A DNA stretch of 64,000 nucleotides, taken from NCBI GenBank assembly GCA_016235165.1, contig JACRLX010000021.1, positions 124,001 to 188,000 on the forward strand, read 5' to 3'. The notes under the pieces are model-generated. The model saw only the letters and a program-made list of their open reading frames with translations. It made no database searches and was not told the DNA's origin. The stretch's first letter is position 1; the number at the start of each line of letters is the position of its first letter. This stretch comes from Rhodocyclales bacterium. GTDB taxonomy: Bacteria > Pseudomonadota > Gammaproteobacteria > Burkholderiales > Rhodocyclaceae. The translations under genes were made by a program, and so were the position numbers. Shown piece after piece: positions 49,167-57,177 of this stretch.

Positions 49167-50405
49167 TCAGCCGGGCGAAGTCCCGCTGTGCATGTGTATG
49201 CGACCGACGAAGGCGATTGCCGTTAGCGTCGCCGCGGCGGCCAGCCAGCCGACGTGGTTGTAGCCGGTGACGCGGCCCGTGGCGTCGGCGGCGATCATCG
49301 CCCCGCCCAGCCAGGAGGCGAAGCCGGACCCCAACTGCTGCACGGCGCCGTTCATCGCCAGGAAGGTGCCGCGCAGGCGCGGCTGCACCGCCGAGGTGAC
49401 CACCGCCATGGCCGGCACCATGCGCCCCGGCACCAGGATGAAGAACAGCGTGGACCAGAAGATCATCAGCCACAGCGACACCGGCCACAGGTGGGTGATC
49501 ACCAGCAGCGGCAGCAGCGAGCAGGCGGCCACCAGGCGATAGACGCGGATCTTGCCGTGACGGTCGGCCAGGCGCCCGATCAGGCGCGAGGTAAAAAAGG
49601 TGGCACTGCCGCCGAACAGGTAGATCAGGGGAATGTCCTCGATGCGGATGTTCACGTTCGAGGTGATGTAGATGGTGATGTAGGGAATCACCGAAAAGCC
49701 CGAGACCATGATCAGGGCCATGAACAGCAGCGCACGGCAATGGTTGGCCTCACGCAGCACCTCGAACATGGCGCTCAGGGGATGAGCACGTTCCTCCTCG
49801 TTCACCTCGGACGAGGGCAGGTGGCCGCGCAATTCCGGCAGCATTTTCCAGCCCAGCGCGAGCAGGCCGCAGGACAGCAGGGCGATGAAATAGAAGGGGA
49901 AGCGCCAGCCGAAATGGTTGGCCAGGTACAGCGAAAGCGGCACCCCGGCGACGGTGGACAGCGAGAAGGCCGACATGATGGTGCCGCTGGCGCGGCCGCG
50001 CCGCTCGAAGGGAATCAGGTCGCCGACCATGGTCTGCACCATCGAACCGAGCACGCCGCCGAAGGCACCCGCGGTGCCGCGCGCCGCCAGCAGCGTCCAG
50101 TAGCCAGGCGCCAGGCCGCAGGCCAAGGTGGCCACGGCGAACAGGCCGAACATGGCGAGCAGCAGGCGCTTGCGCTCGAAGCGGTCGACGAACATCGCCG
50201 CCAGCAGGCCGGTGAAGGCCGCCGAAAAGGTGTAGGACGAGACCAGCAGGCCGAACTCGTGGGTGCCGACGCCGAGTTCCCGCATCAGCATCGGCCCCAG
50301 CGGCATCATGATCATGAAGTCGAGGATGTGGGCGAACTGGATGCCGGCCAGGGTCAGCAGCAGCAGTCGTTCGCGGCGCGGGTCGAGGGGCGTGGAGGTG
50401 GACAT
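49167..50405 (-). CDS. major facilitator superfamily transporter
   Basis: A 412-residue MFS permease with twelve predicted helices in two halves. The conserved loop between helices 2 and 3 reads FVDRFERKRLL, and the mid-protein loop is charged. Substrate unknown; the layout resembles drug or sugar effluxers. It lies 27 bases downstream of the LysR gene and that gap is exactly one copy of the dispersed repeat, so the two may be co-transcribed. Confidence 0.82.
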   Translation of the reverse strand: MSTSTPLDPRRERLLLLTLAGIQFAHILDFMIMMPLGPMLMRELGVGTHEFGLLVSSYTFSAAFTGLLAAMFVDRFERKRLLLAMFGLFAVATLACGLAPGYWTLLAARGTAGAFGGVLGSMVQTMVGDLIPFERRGRASGTIMSAFSLSTVAGVPLSLYLANHFGWRFPFYFIALLSCGLLALGWKMLPELRGHLPSSEVNEEERAHPLSAMFEVLREANHCRALLFMALIMVSGFSVIPYITIYITSNVNIRIEDIPLIYLFGGSATFFTSRLIGRLADRHGKIRVYRLVAACSLLPLLVITHLWPVSLWLMIFWSTLFFILVPGRMVPAMAVVTSAVQPRLRGTFLAMNGAVQQLGSGFASWLGGAMIAADATGRVTGYNHVGWLAAAATLTAIAFVGRIHMHSGTSPG

Positions 50406-50432
50406 GAAAGTCGGCGCTGACGGGACGCCGTT
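50406..50432 (+). repeat. dispersed 27-base repeat, copy 6
   Basis: GAAAGTCGGCGC, TGACGGG, then ACGCCGTT. It fills the LysR-MFS gap completely: one side touches the MFS start codon and the other the LysR stop codon. Confidence 0.7.
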
Positions 50433-51332
50433 TCAGGGCGACGCCAGGGCATCCGGGGCCAGCAGGCGCGCGCGCCACCACTTCAGCGCCTCGCCCTGCT
50501 CGCCTTCGGCGCTCCAGGCCAGCCACAGCGGCTCGGCGGCGCGCGGCGCGGCGACGGCCAGTGCCACCAGCTCGCGTTTTTTCAGCGCGGCGTCGATGCG
50601 GCAGCGGGGCAGGAAGCCGTAGCCCAGGCCGACGATTTGCAGGGCGATCTTGGCCTCGATGTTGGCCACGGTGATGCGCGAACGGCCCGCGACCAGACCG
50701 ATGCTGCGCGCCGGCAGCAGGCGAGCGCTGTCGGCGACGACGATCGCGGTGTGTTCCAGCAGGTCGTCCTCGACAACGGGATGATCGAGGCGGGCCAGCG
50801 GATGGCCGGGCGCGACGCAGCACACGAACTCGATCGCGTGCAGGCGTTTGGCATGCTGGGCGAAGCCCGGCGGCGGATCGCCGACCGCCAGCACGATCTC
50901 GGCGCGGCCCTCGCGCAGCGCCTCCCAGGCGCCGGTCATGACCTCGGTGCTGAGGCGCAGGCGGGTGCCGCAGCCCAGCGCCTCGAAGTCGCGGATATGC
51001 CCGACCAGCGCCGTCACCGGCAGCAGCGAGTCATGCACCAGGCGCAGTTCGGATTCGTAGCCGGTGGCGATGCGGCGCAGGCGCGATTCGAGGTCGGCCG
51101 CCGAGCGCAACAGCCAGCGGCCCTCGGCCAGCAGTTCGCGCCCCGCCGGGGTCAGGCTGACACGCGGTCCGCGACGGGCGAAGAGGTCGAAGCCGAGTTG
51201 CTCCTCCAGCTTGGACACCGTGTAGGAAATCGTCGACGGCACCTTGTGCAGGGCCTCGGCGGCGGCGGCAAAGGAACCGCCACGGTCGATGGCATCGATG
51301 ATCTCGATCGCGTCGAGGCTCAGTTTGAGCAT
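50433..51332 (-). CDS. LysR-family transcriptional regulator
   Basis: A 299-residue LTTR. The N-terminal winged helix-turn-helix (about 1-60) reads AIDRGGSFAAAAEALHKVPSTISYTVSKLEEQL, and the effector domain follows from about 90. It is transcribed divergently from the flavoprotein gene and upstream of the MFS gene, so it may control either. A perfect palindrome sits at 51350-51362, just before the start. Confidence 0.88.
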   Translation of the reverse strand: MLKLSLDAIEIIDAIDRGGSFAAAAEALHKVPSTISYTVSKLEEQLGFDLFARRGPRVSLTPAGRELLAEGRWLLRSAADLESRLRRIATGYESELRLVHDSLLPVTALVGHIRDFEALGCGTRLRLSTEVMTGAWEALREGRAEIVLAVGDPPPGFAQHAKRLHAIEFVCCVAPGHPLARLDHPVVEDDLLEHTAIVVADSARLLPARSIGLVAGRSRITVANIEAKIALQIVGLGYGFLPRCRIDAALKKRELVALAVAAPRAAEPLWLAWSAEGEQGEALKWWRARLLAPDALASP

Positions 51333-51349
51333 GGCAACGGCAAGTACAT

Positions 51350-51362
51350 TCGAAATTTTCGA
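51350..51362. promoter_or_regulatory. palindrome upstream of the LysR gene
   Basis: TCGAAA-T-TTTCGA is a perfect 13-base dyad, 17 bases upstream of the LysR ATG. Separately, TACCTGAT occurs twice as a direct repeat (51403-51410 and 51420-51427). Either could be a LysR or other operator in this divergent gap. Confidence 0.45.
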
Positions 51363-51518
51363 TTCTAGGCAGGGAAAAGTCTCACGACCGAAAGCCTTGC
51401 AATACCTGATACTCCACCTTACCTGATCATTCTACTCAACTTTCAATCGGTGGACGTTGGGGAGTGTTGGCAAATCCATCATCGGCATTATCGAATGCTC
51501 AACCAAGGAGAAAGCACC

Positions 51519-52094
51519 ATGTCGCACACCGTCGTCGTCTATCACAGTGGCTACGGCCATACCCGCAAACAGGCCGAAGCCGTCCGCCAGGGCGCCGCCG
51601 GCGTCGCCGGTGCCACCGCCGAGCTGGTCGAAATCAATGCCGAGGGCCAGCTTGCCGATGGCGCCTGGGAGAAGCTGGACACCGCCGACGCCATCGTCTT
51701 CGGCACGCCGACCTACATGGGCGGCCCCTCCTGGCAGTTCAAGCGCTTCGCCGATGCCAGCTCCAAGGCCTGGTTTACCTCGGAGTGGAAGAACAAGATC
51801 GCCGCCGGCTTCACCAATTCCGCCTCGCTCAACGGCGACAAGGTGCAAACGCTCAACTACCTGTTCGCGCTGGCCATGCAACAGGGCATGGTCTGGGTCG
51901 GCACCGGCATGATGCCGGCCAACAGCAAGGCCGCGCAGCGCAACGACGTCAATTGGCTGGGCGCCTTCTCCGGCGCCATGGCACAGTCGCCGTCCGACTC
52001 CAGCCCCGAGGAAGGCCCGCCACCCGGCGACCTGGAAACCGCGCGCCTGTTCGGCGCCCGCGTCGCCGAAACCGCCGGGCGCTGGAAGCGATAA
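51519..52094 (+). CDS. WrbA/flavodoxin-like NAD(P)H:quinone oxidoreductase
   Basis: A 191-residue flavodoxin-fold protein. The FMN loop is VYHSGYGHTRKQAE (about residues 7-20), GTPTYMGGPSW follows at 66-76, and TNSASLNGDK near 104. It resembles the flavodoxin/NADPH-dependent FMN-reductase group that includes WrbA. AAGGAG lies 8 bases before the ATG. A weak promoter TTGGCA-N16-TATCGA (51467-51494) stands upstream. Confidence 0.8.
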   Translation: MSHTVVVYHSGYGHTRKQAEAVRQGAAGVAGATAELVEINAEGQLADGAWEKLDTADAIVFGTPTYMGGPSWQFKRFADASSKAWFTSEWKNKIAAGFTNSASLNGDKVQTLNYLFALAMQQGMVWVGTGMMPANSKAAQRNDVNWLGAFSGAMAQSPSDSSPEEGPPPGDLETARLFGARVAETAGRWKR

Positions 52095-52117
52095 GCCGTC
52101 CTCCGGAGGAAACCGAC

Positions 52118-52646
52118 ATGCTCGAATTGCGCAGGGCATCGGAGCGCAGCGTCGCCGAGTTCGGCTGGCTGGCGTCGCGCCACACGTTTTCCTTCGGCCA
52201 CTACCACGATCCGCGGCAGGTCGGTTTCTTCGACCTGCCGGTGATCAACGACGACCGCGTCGCCCCCGGCATGGGTTTCGGCACCCACCCGCACCACGAC
52301 ATGGAAATCTTTTCCTCCGTGCTGGAAGGCGCGCTTGAGCACAAGGATTCGATGGGCAACGGCTCGGTGATCCGCCCCGGCGAGGTGCAGATGATGAGCG
52401 CCGGCAGCGGCGTCAGCCACAGCGAATTCAACCCCTCGCGGGCGGAAGCGGTGCGCTTCCTGCAGATCTGGATCGCGCCCGACCGGCTGCACGTCGCGCC
52501 GCGGCGCGCTGCGGGTCAATGGCATCGCTCTGGCAGCCGGCGACGGTGCCCGCGTGCGCAATGCCGGCACCCTGGTGTTCGACGGCGGACACGGTGCCAA
52601 GGTGCTGGTCTTCAACCTGCGACCGAACGAACTGCCGGCGCGCTGA
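52118..52646 (+). pseudogene. pirin-family gene with internal deletion
   Basis: The first 125 residues are a pirin/YhaK N-terminal cupin (SFGHYHDPRQVGF, GFGTHPHHDMEIF, GSGVSHSE). After IAPDRLHVAP, at about 52497, the next codons in this frame become junk. In another frame a clear pirin C-terminus appears (RVNGIALAAGDGARV to FNLRPNELPAR) ending at a TGA at 52644-52646. Roughly 70 residues of the middle are absent and the frame changes, so it is a deletion pseudogene. GGAGGA precedes the ATG. Confidence 0.8.
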
Positions 52647-52764
52647 CGGCGACTGCGAACATCGCCTGCGGCCATGACCGGCTACTGGCTCGAACTCGAC
52701 GACGCGGCAGGCTTGCCGGAAATGCCTGAGGCCACCGGCCAGCCGCGGCCCTATCCGCAACGAA

Positions 52765-52770
52765 TATAAT
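52765..52770 (+). promoter_or_regulatory. -10 element upstream of the DUF3857 gene
   Basis: A perfect TATAAT lies 52 bases before the ATG at 52823, in the gap left after the pirin pseudogene. No matching -35 is evident. Confidence 0.4.
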
Positions 52771-52822
52771 CCGCCGCATTCGGCCGGCCGTTCGCGCTTG
52801 TCGAGCACGACGGGGATGCTTC

Positions 52823-53470
52823 ATGGCGGAATTCAGGCAGTGGGCGGCCGCAATGCTCGGTACGGCGGCCATGTCGCTGGCGGGTGGCGGCCTGGCACAG
52901 GCAGTCGATGTGCCGGCGACCAGGGTGACGACCACGGCTCCGGATTCGTTCTCGCGCGGCGATCCGATTCCGCCGTGGGTGCATCCCGTTGCAATACCGC
53001 CGACCAGTCGCCGCAATCCCGTGGTCACGCGCCTTGCCGATACCCAGTTCCGCGCCGGCACGCCCAATTCCCTCTATTCCAATCGCGCCATACAGGTCAA
53101 TGACGCCGCCGCGCTAGCGCGCATCGGCCAGTATCAGCTGCACTACGTGCCGCAATACCAGAAATTGCGCCTGCACCGGGTGCATCTGCTGCGCGACGGC
53201 GCCGTGCTCGACCGCACGGCCTCATGCAATGTGAGCTTCCTGCAGCGCGAGATGAACCTCGAACAGGGGGTGTATAGCGGCGGCATCACGGTGGCCCTGT
53301 TGATCGACGACGTGCGCGCCGGCGACACGCTGCACATCAGCTACTCGATCGAAGGCAGCAACCCGGTGCTCGGCAGCGCCTATACCGAGACCGCCAGTTG
53401 GGACCAGGACGATCCGATCGAGCTGCGCAGCGTCAACCTTTCCTACCCGCTCGGGCGCGACATCCGCTGA
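52823..53470 (+). CDS. DUF3857 N-terminal part, ended by an in-frame TGA
   Basis: A 215-residue product with a signal peptide (about residues 1-27) and most of a DUF3857 domain (YQLHYVPQYQKLRLHRVHLL, then DVRAGDTLHISYSI). The frame ends at TGA 53468-53470, but the same frame resumes at 53471 with the expected continuation of the domain, so this looks like one gene split by a nonsense codon. See the next entry. Confidence 0.7.
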   Translation: MAEFRQWAAAMLGTAAMSLAGGGLAQAVDVPATRVTTTAPDSFSRGDPIPPWVHPVAIPPTSRRNPVVTRLADTQFRAGTPNSLYSNRAIQVNDAAALARIGQYQLHYVPQYQKLRLHRVHLLRDGAVLDRTASCNVSFLQREMNLEQGVYSGGITVALLIDDVRAGDTLHISYSIEGSNPVLGSAYTETASWDQDDPIELRSVNLSYPLGRDIR

Positions 53471-53473
53471 CAG

Positions 53474-55633
53474 ATGCACGGCGATTTTGGCCGGGCGCGG
53501 CCGGAACCGGAGGTCACCCTGGACAAGACCCATCGGCATCTGCGCTGGCAGGAGAGCGGCATAGACGGCATCGATTTTGAATCGGGCGTGCCCGACGATT
53601 TTTTTGCCGCCCGCACGCTACAGTTCAGCGAGTACCAGGACTGGGGCGCCGTCGCACGCTGGGCCGAACCGCTGTTCGCGAATGGCGCCACGCTGCCCGC
53701 GGAAGTCCGCGATCTGGTGGCAAAACTGAAGCAGTTGCCCGGCGAGGAAGCCCGGGCGCTGGCGGCGCTGCGCTGGGTACAGGAAGAAATCCGCTATTTC
53801 GCGGTGTCGCTGGGCGAAAGCTCGCACCGGCCCTATCCGCCCCAGGTGGTGGTGGATCGCCGTTTCGGCGACTGCAAGGACAAGACCCTGCTGCTGCTGG
53901 CGTTGCTGCGCGAACTGGGCATCGAGGCGCACCCGGTGCTGGTGGCACAGCGCTCGCCGCGGCTGCCGGCGAAACTCCTGCCGACGCCGCTGGCATTCGA
54001 TCACGTGCTGGTGCGCGCCAGGGTGGACGGGCAGCACTGGTACCTGGACGGGACGCGCCTCGGCCAGCGTGGCAGGCTGGCGCGGCGCGGCTCGTTCGCC
54101 ACCGACACGCAGGGCCTGGCGGTCGCTCCGGGGGTCGTCGAGCTGGCCAGAATCGTGCCGACGGAGGCGCGCGAACTCAACACGCAAAGCCTCAGCGAGC
54201 ATTTCACGCTGGCCGCCTTCGAAGCCGATGCCAAACTGGACAGCGCGATCAGCTGGAATGGCAACCATGCCGAAGGACTGCGGATTGCCGCGGCGCAATT
54301 CACCCCCGAACAGCTGCGCAAGTTTGCCCTGGGCATGTACGAGCGGGTTTACCCGGGCATCGAGCTGGCGGGCACGCCCACTTGGCAGGACGACGCCGAG
54401 GACAACCGCATCACGCTGCGCGCCACGTACACGGTGCCCAAGCTGGCCACCCAGTTCGATGCCGACTGGGGCATGCGCTTCTTCCCGGCGAATTTGCGCG
54501 GCGTGGTGCAAGTGCCGCCCCAGATCAAGCGCAATTTCCCCCTGGTGGCCTTGAGCCCCTACTACCAGGCCAAGTATGAGCTGACGGTCGACTGGCCGGC
54601 AAGCGTGGCGATGGCCAGGGATCCCAGCACCAAGCGGCTCAGCAATGACTTCTTCCGCATCGATGCGACGCGCAGCTTCCGCGGCAACCAGGCCCGCGTC
54701 GGCATCACGTTTGCGACCCTGGTCGAGGTCGTGCCGGCGGATCAGGTGCCGCGCCTGATGGAGGAAATCAAGGCCATCGACAAGACCGTGCAAGGCTATG
54801 TCGCGGTGGATAAGGCGGCGATCAAGAGCGAGGGACTGTTCGGCCTCGGCCGCGCCACGCTCCAGGACAATCTGCGCAAGCGCCTGCAGAAAACCGCGGA
54901 ACGCATCGGCAAGACGATTGCCGAAGGTCGCCTGAACGGCGAAGACCTGGCCGAAGCGCATTGCAGCCGGGCCGAAACCCTGGCCGACCTCGGTACCCCG
55001 GACGAAGGCATGAAGGACGCCGAACGCGCCATCCAACTGGCGCCGCAATTCTGGCGCGCCCGGCAATGCCGCGGCAATCTGCATTTCAGCCTGGGCGAGT
55101 TCGCCAAGGCGGACAGCGATTTTTCCAAGGCACTGGCGCTCGGCGGCGAGCCCGACATATATTACCGGCGCGGCCACGCGCGCTTCTACCAGGGGCGGAT
55201 CGCCGAGGCCGCCGAAGACTTCGCCAAGGCGGCGGGCTCTGCCGCCGACAGTTCGGCCCGGCTCTATGCCGAGCTATGGCAGATCTGGTCGCTGCAACGC
55301 CTGGCCAGGGCCATCCCGCCCGAACTGGCCAAGCGTGCGCAGGCAGAGCCGCACGGCGAATGGCCGCGCCCGGCCCTGGCCATGCTGGTCGGCGCCCTGA
55401 GCCCGGAGCAGATGCTGGCGGAAGTCGAGAAAAAGCTCGGCGACGAGCGCGAACTGAACATGACCGAGGCCTTGTTCTACCTGGGCCAGCAGCGTCTGCT
55501 CCAAGGCCAGCCGGCGCTGGCCAGGACCGCCTTCGAGCAGGTGCGGCAGAAGGGCATCACCATGTATATCGAGCATGTTGCGGCCGGGTTCGAACTCGGC
55601 GCAAAGAGCGTAGCGGCCAGCGAAAAGAAATAA
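53474..55633 (+). CDS. transglutaminase-like plus TPR part of the split DUF3857 protein
   Basis: Same frame as the preceding part. The transglutaminase-like triad is complete: Cys in RFGDCKDKTLL (about residue 135), His in AFDHVLVRA and Asp in WYLDGTR. The C-terminal third (about 480-700) is TPR-like. Starting at the ATG at 53474, only 3 bases after the TGA, it could be made by re-initiation but would lack the signal peptide. The whole gene would be about 936 residues. Confidence 0.75.
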   Translation: MHGDFGRARPEPEVTLDKTHRHLRWQESGIDGIDFESGVPDDFFAARTLQFSEYQDWGAVARWAEPLFANGATLPAEVRDLVAKLKQLPGEEARALAALRWVQEEIRYFAVSLGESSHRPYPPQVVVDRRFGDCKDKTLLLLALLRELGIEAHPVLVAQRSPRLPAKLLPTPLAFDHVLVRARVDGQHWYLDGTRLGQRGRLARRGSFATDTQGLAVAPGVVELARIVPTEARELNTQSLSEHFTLAAFEADAKLDSAISWNGNHAEGLRIAAAQFTPEQLRKFALGMYERVYPGIELAGTPTWQDDAEDNRITLRATYTVPKLATQFDADWGMRFFPANLRGVVQVPPQIKRNFPLVALSPYYQAKYELTVDWPASVAMARDPSTKRLSNDFFRIDATRSFRGNQARVGITFATLVEVVPADQVPRLMEEIKAIDKTVQGYVAVDKAAIKSEGLFGLGRATLQDNLRKRLQKTAERIGKTIAEGRLNGEDLAEAHCSRAETLADLGTPDEGMKDAERAIQLAPQFWRARQCRGNLHFSLGEFAKADSDFSKALALGGEPDIYYRRGHARFYQGRIAEAAEDFAKAAGSAADSSARLYAELWQIWSLQRLARAIPPELAKRAQAEPHGEWPRPALAMLVGALSPEQMLAEVEKKLGDERELNMTEALFYLGQQRLLQGQPALARTAFEQVRQKGITMYIEHVAAGFELGAKSVAASEKK

Positions 55634-55652
55634 CCGGCCGCGGCCGGCGGCA

Positions 55653-56411
55653 TCAAAGATCGAGGCCGCGCGGCTTCCTGCCGGCACGGGCGAAGAGGAT
55701 ATCGAACAGCGGGTTGGGCAGCAGGCGCAACAGCTTGCCGACCACGCCCATCTGCCAGGGAATCACCGTGTAGCTGCTGCCGCGCGCGATGGCACGGGCA
55801 AAACGCCATGCCGCCTGGTCGGCGGGCATCAGGAAGGGCATTGGATAGTCATTGACGGCGGTCATCGGCGTCGCGATGTAGCCCGGCGCGATGGTGACCA
55901 CCTTGACGCCGCTGCCGCGCAATTCGACGCGCAGCGATTCGAGGTAGGTGAGGGTCGCCGATTTCGAGGCGCAATAGGCGCCGGCGCCGGGCAGGCCACG
56001 TATCCCCGCCACCGAGGCAATGCCGGCCAGACGGCCGCTGCCGCGCGCGCGCATGGCGGCAATGAAGGGCTGGAAGGTCTGCGCCATGCCCAGCACATTG
56101 GTCTCGAAAATGCGGCGGAAGGCATGCAGGTCGTCGGCCTCGTGCGCCAGCGTGCCGGCGGAAATTCCGGCGTTGGCGATCACGATGTCGGGGCAGCCGC
56201 CGGCGATGAAATCCCGCGCCGCGGCCTGTAGCGCCGCGCCATCGGCGACATCCAGCATATAGCATCGGTGGCGGCCGGGAATCGAGGCAACCAACTCGGC
56301 CAGCCTGGCTTCGCGCCGCGCCACCAGGCCCAGCGTGGCACCTTGCGCCGCGTAGTGGCGGGCCAGGGCTTCGCCGATGCCGCTCGACGCGCCGGTGAGG
56401 AAGACGCGCAC
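55653..56411 (-). CDS. SDR-family oxidoreductase, canonical
   Basis: A 252-residue classical short-chain dehydrogenase: TGASSGIGEALA cofactor loop, NAGIS, the Ser in GIASVAG and the catalytic YCASK (Tyr about 147, Lys about 151). The C-terminus is hydrophobic (MGVVGKLLRLLPNPLFDILFA), perhaps membrane-associated. The start codon is GTG at 56411 and the short upstream open frame stops in TAGTG, overlapping it. Confidence 0.85.
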   Translation of the reverse strand: MRVFLTGASSGIGEALARHYAAQGATLGLVARREARLAELVASIPGRHRCYMLDVADGAALQAAARDFIAGGCPDIVIANAGISAGTLAHEADDLHAFRRIFETNVLGMAQTFQPFIAAMRARGSGRLAGIASVAGIRGLPGAGAYCASKSATLTYLESLRVELRGSGVKVVTIAPGYIATPMTAVNDYPMPFLMPADQAAWRFARAIARGSSYTVIPWQMGVVGKLLRLLPNPLFDILFARAGRKPRGLDL

Positions 56412-56482
56412 TACCTGCCGCCGCGTTCGGCCGTCAGGCAGGCACAGGACAACAGGAGTGCGATGCCGAGGCGGCGCATCAT
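56411..56482 (-). CDS. possible 23-residue lipoprotein
   Basis: Short frame MMRRLGIALLLSCACLTAERGGR, with AAGGA 8 bases before the first ATG and a lipobox-like LLSC. Its TAG stop overlaps the GTG start of the SDR gene. It resembles an entericidin-size lipoprotein, or a leader peptide. Base composition does not prove coding. Confidence 0.35.
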   Translation of the reverse strand: MMRRLGIALLLSCACLTAERGGR

Positions 56483-56486
56483 CCGG

Positions 56487-57167
56487 CTATTCCTTCTGCT
56501 TGACGACCGAAGCCTGCACTCCGTTTTGCGCCAACAGGGCGCGGGCGCGATTCATCTCGTCGGGGTCGCGGAAGGGACCGACGCGTACCCGATGCATGGT
56601 GCCCTTGTCGGGGATATTCACTTCCTGCACGCTGGCATAAAGCCCGGTGAGCGCCAGCTTGGCCTTGAGGTTGTCGGCGTCGGCGGCCTTCTGGAAGGAG
56701 CCGACCTGGAGATAGAACACATCGTTGAGCTGGGGCTTGGTATCGACCGCCGGGGCACCGGCCGCCGGTACCGCGCCCGCGGCTGGCGCGGTACCGGCGG
56801 GCGGCGTCGCACCCGGCGCCGCAGCCGGCGTCGGCGCGCCGGTCGGCGGCATGCCGCCCTGCGGCGGCTTGCCTTCGAGGATGTTGTAGAAGTCGAAGCG
56901 GCGCTCGGCCGGCTTGTCGCCCGGCTTGCCGGGCAGCGGCGCCGGCGTGGCGGTGCCATTGCCGCCCGCCGGCTTGTCGGTCTTGGGCGCGCCTTCGTAC
57001 TTGTTCTGGAAGGGCAGCGGCGACTTGTTGAGGTACCAGACCACGCCGAAGGCGATCAGGATACCGATCACCAGGCCGATGAAAATGCCGAGCAGCGTGC
57101 CGCCACCGCTCTTGCGCGGCGGCTTGCTGCGCGCAGCAGGCTTGCCTGTCTTGTCGAATTTGCTCAT
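56487..57167 (-). CDS. SPOR-domain cell-division-type protein
   Basis: A 226-residue FtsN-like protein: short basic cytoplasmic start, one membrane helix at about residues 24-45, a long Pro/Ala/Gly linker (about 60-145) and a SPOR domain (FYLQVGSFQKAADADNLKAK onward). Such proteins bind septal peptidoglycan. It follows argS by 10 bases and is probably co-transcribed with it, as in many betaproteobacteria. Confidence 0.85.
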   Translation of the reverse strand: MSKFDKTGKPAARSKPPRKSGGGTLLGIFIGLVIGILIAFGVVWYLNKSPLPFQNKYEGAPKTDKPAGGNGTATPAPLPGKPGDKPAERRFDFYNILEGKPPQGGMPPTGAPTPAAAPGATPPAGTAPAAGAVPAAGAPAVDTKPQLNDVFYLQVGSFQKAADADNLKAKLALTGLYASVQEVNIPDKGTMHRVRVGPFRDPDEMNRARALLAQNGVQASVVKQKE

Positions 57168-57177
57168 GCCCGTCCCG

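Noticed and set aside
52674-52769. Short frame of 31 residues between the pirin pseudogene and the DUF3857 gene
   Set aside because: No ribosome site, no recognisable family, and its stop overlaps the TATAAT element; probably chance.
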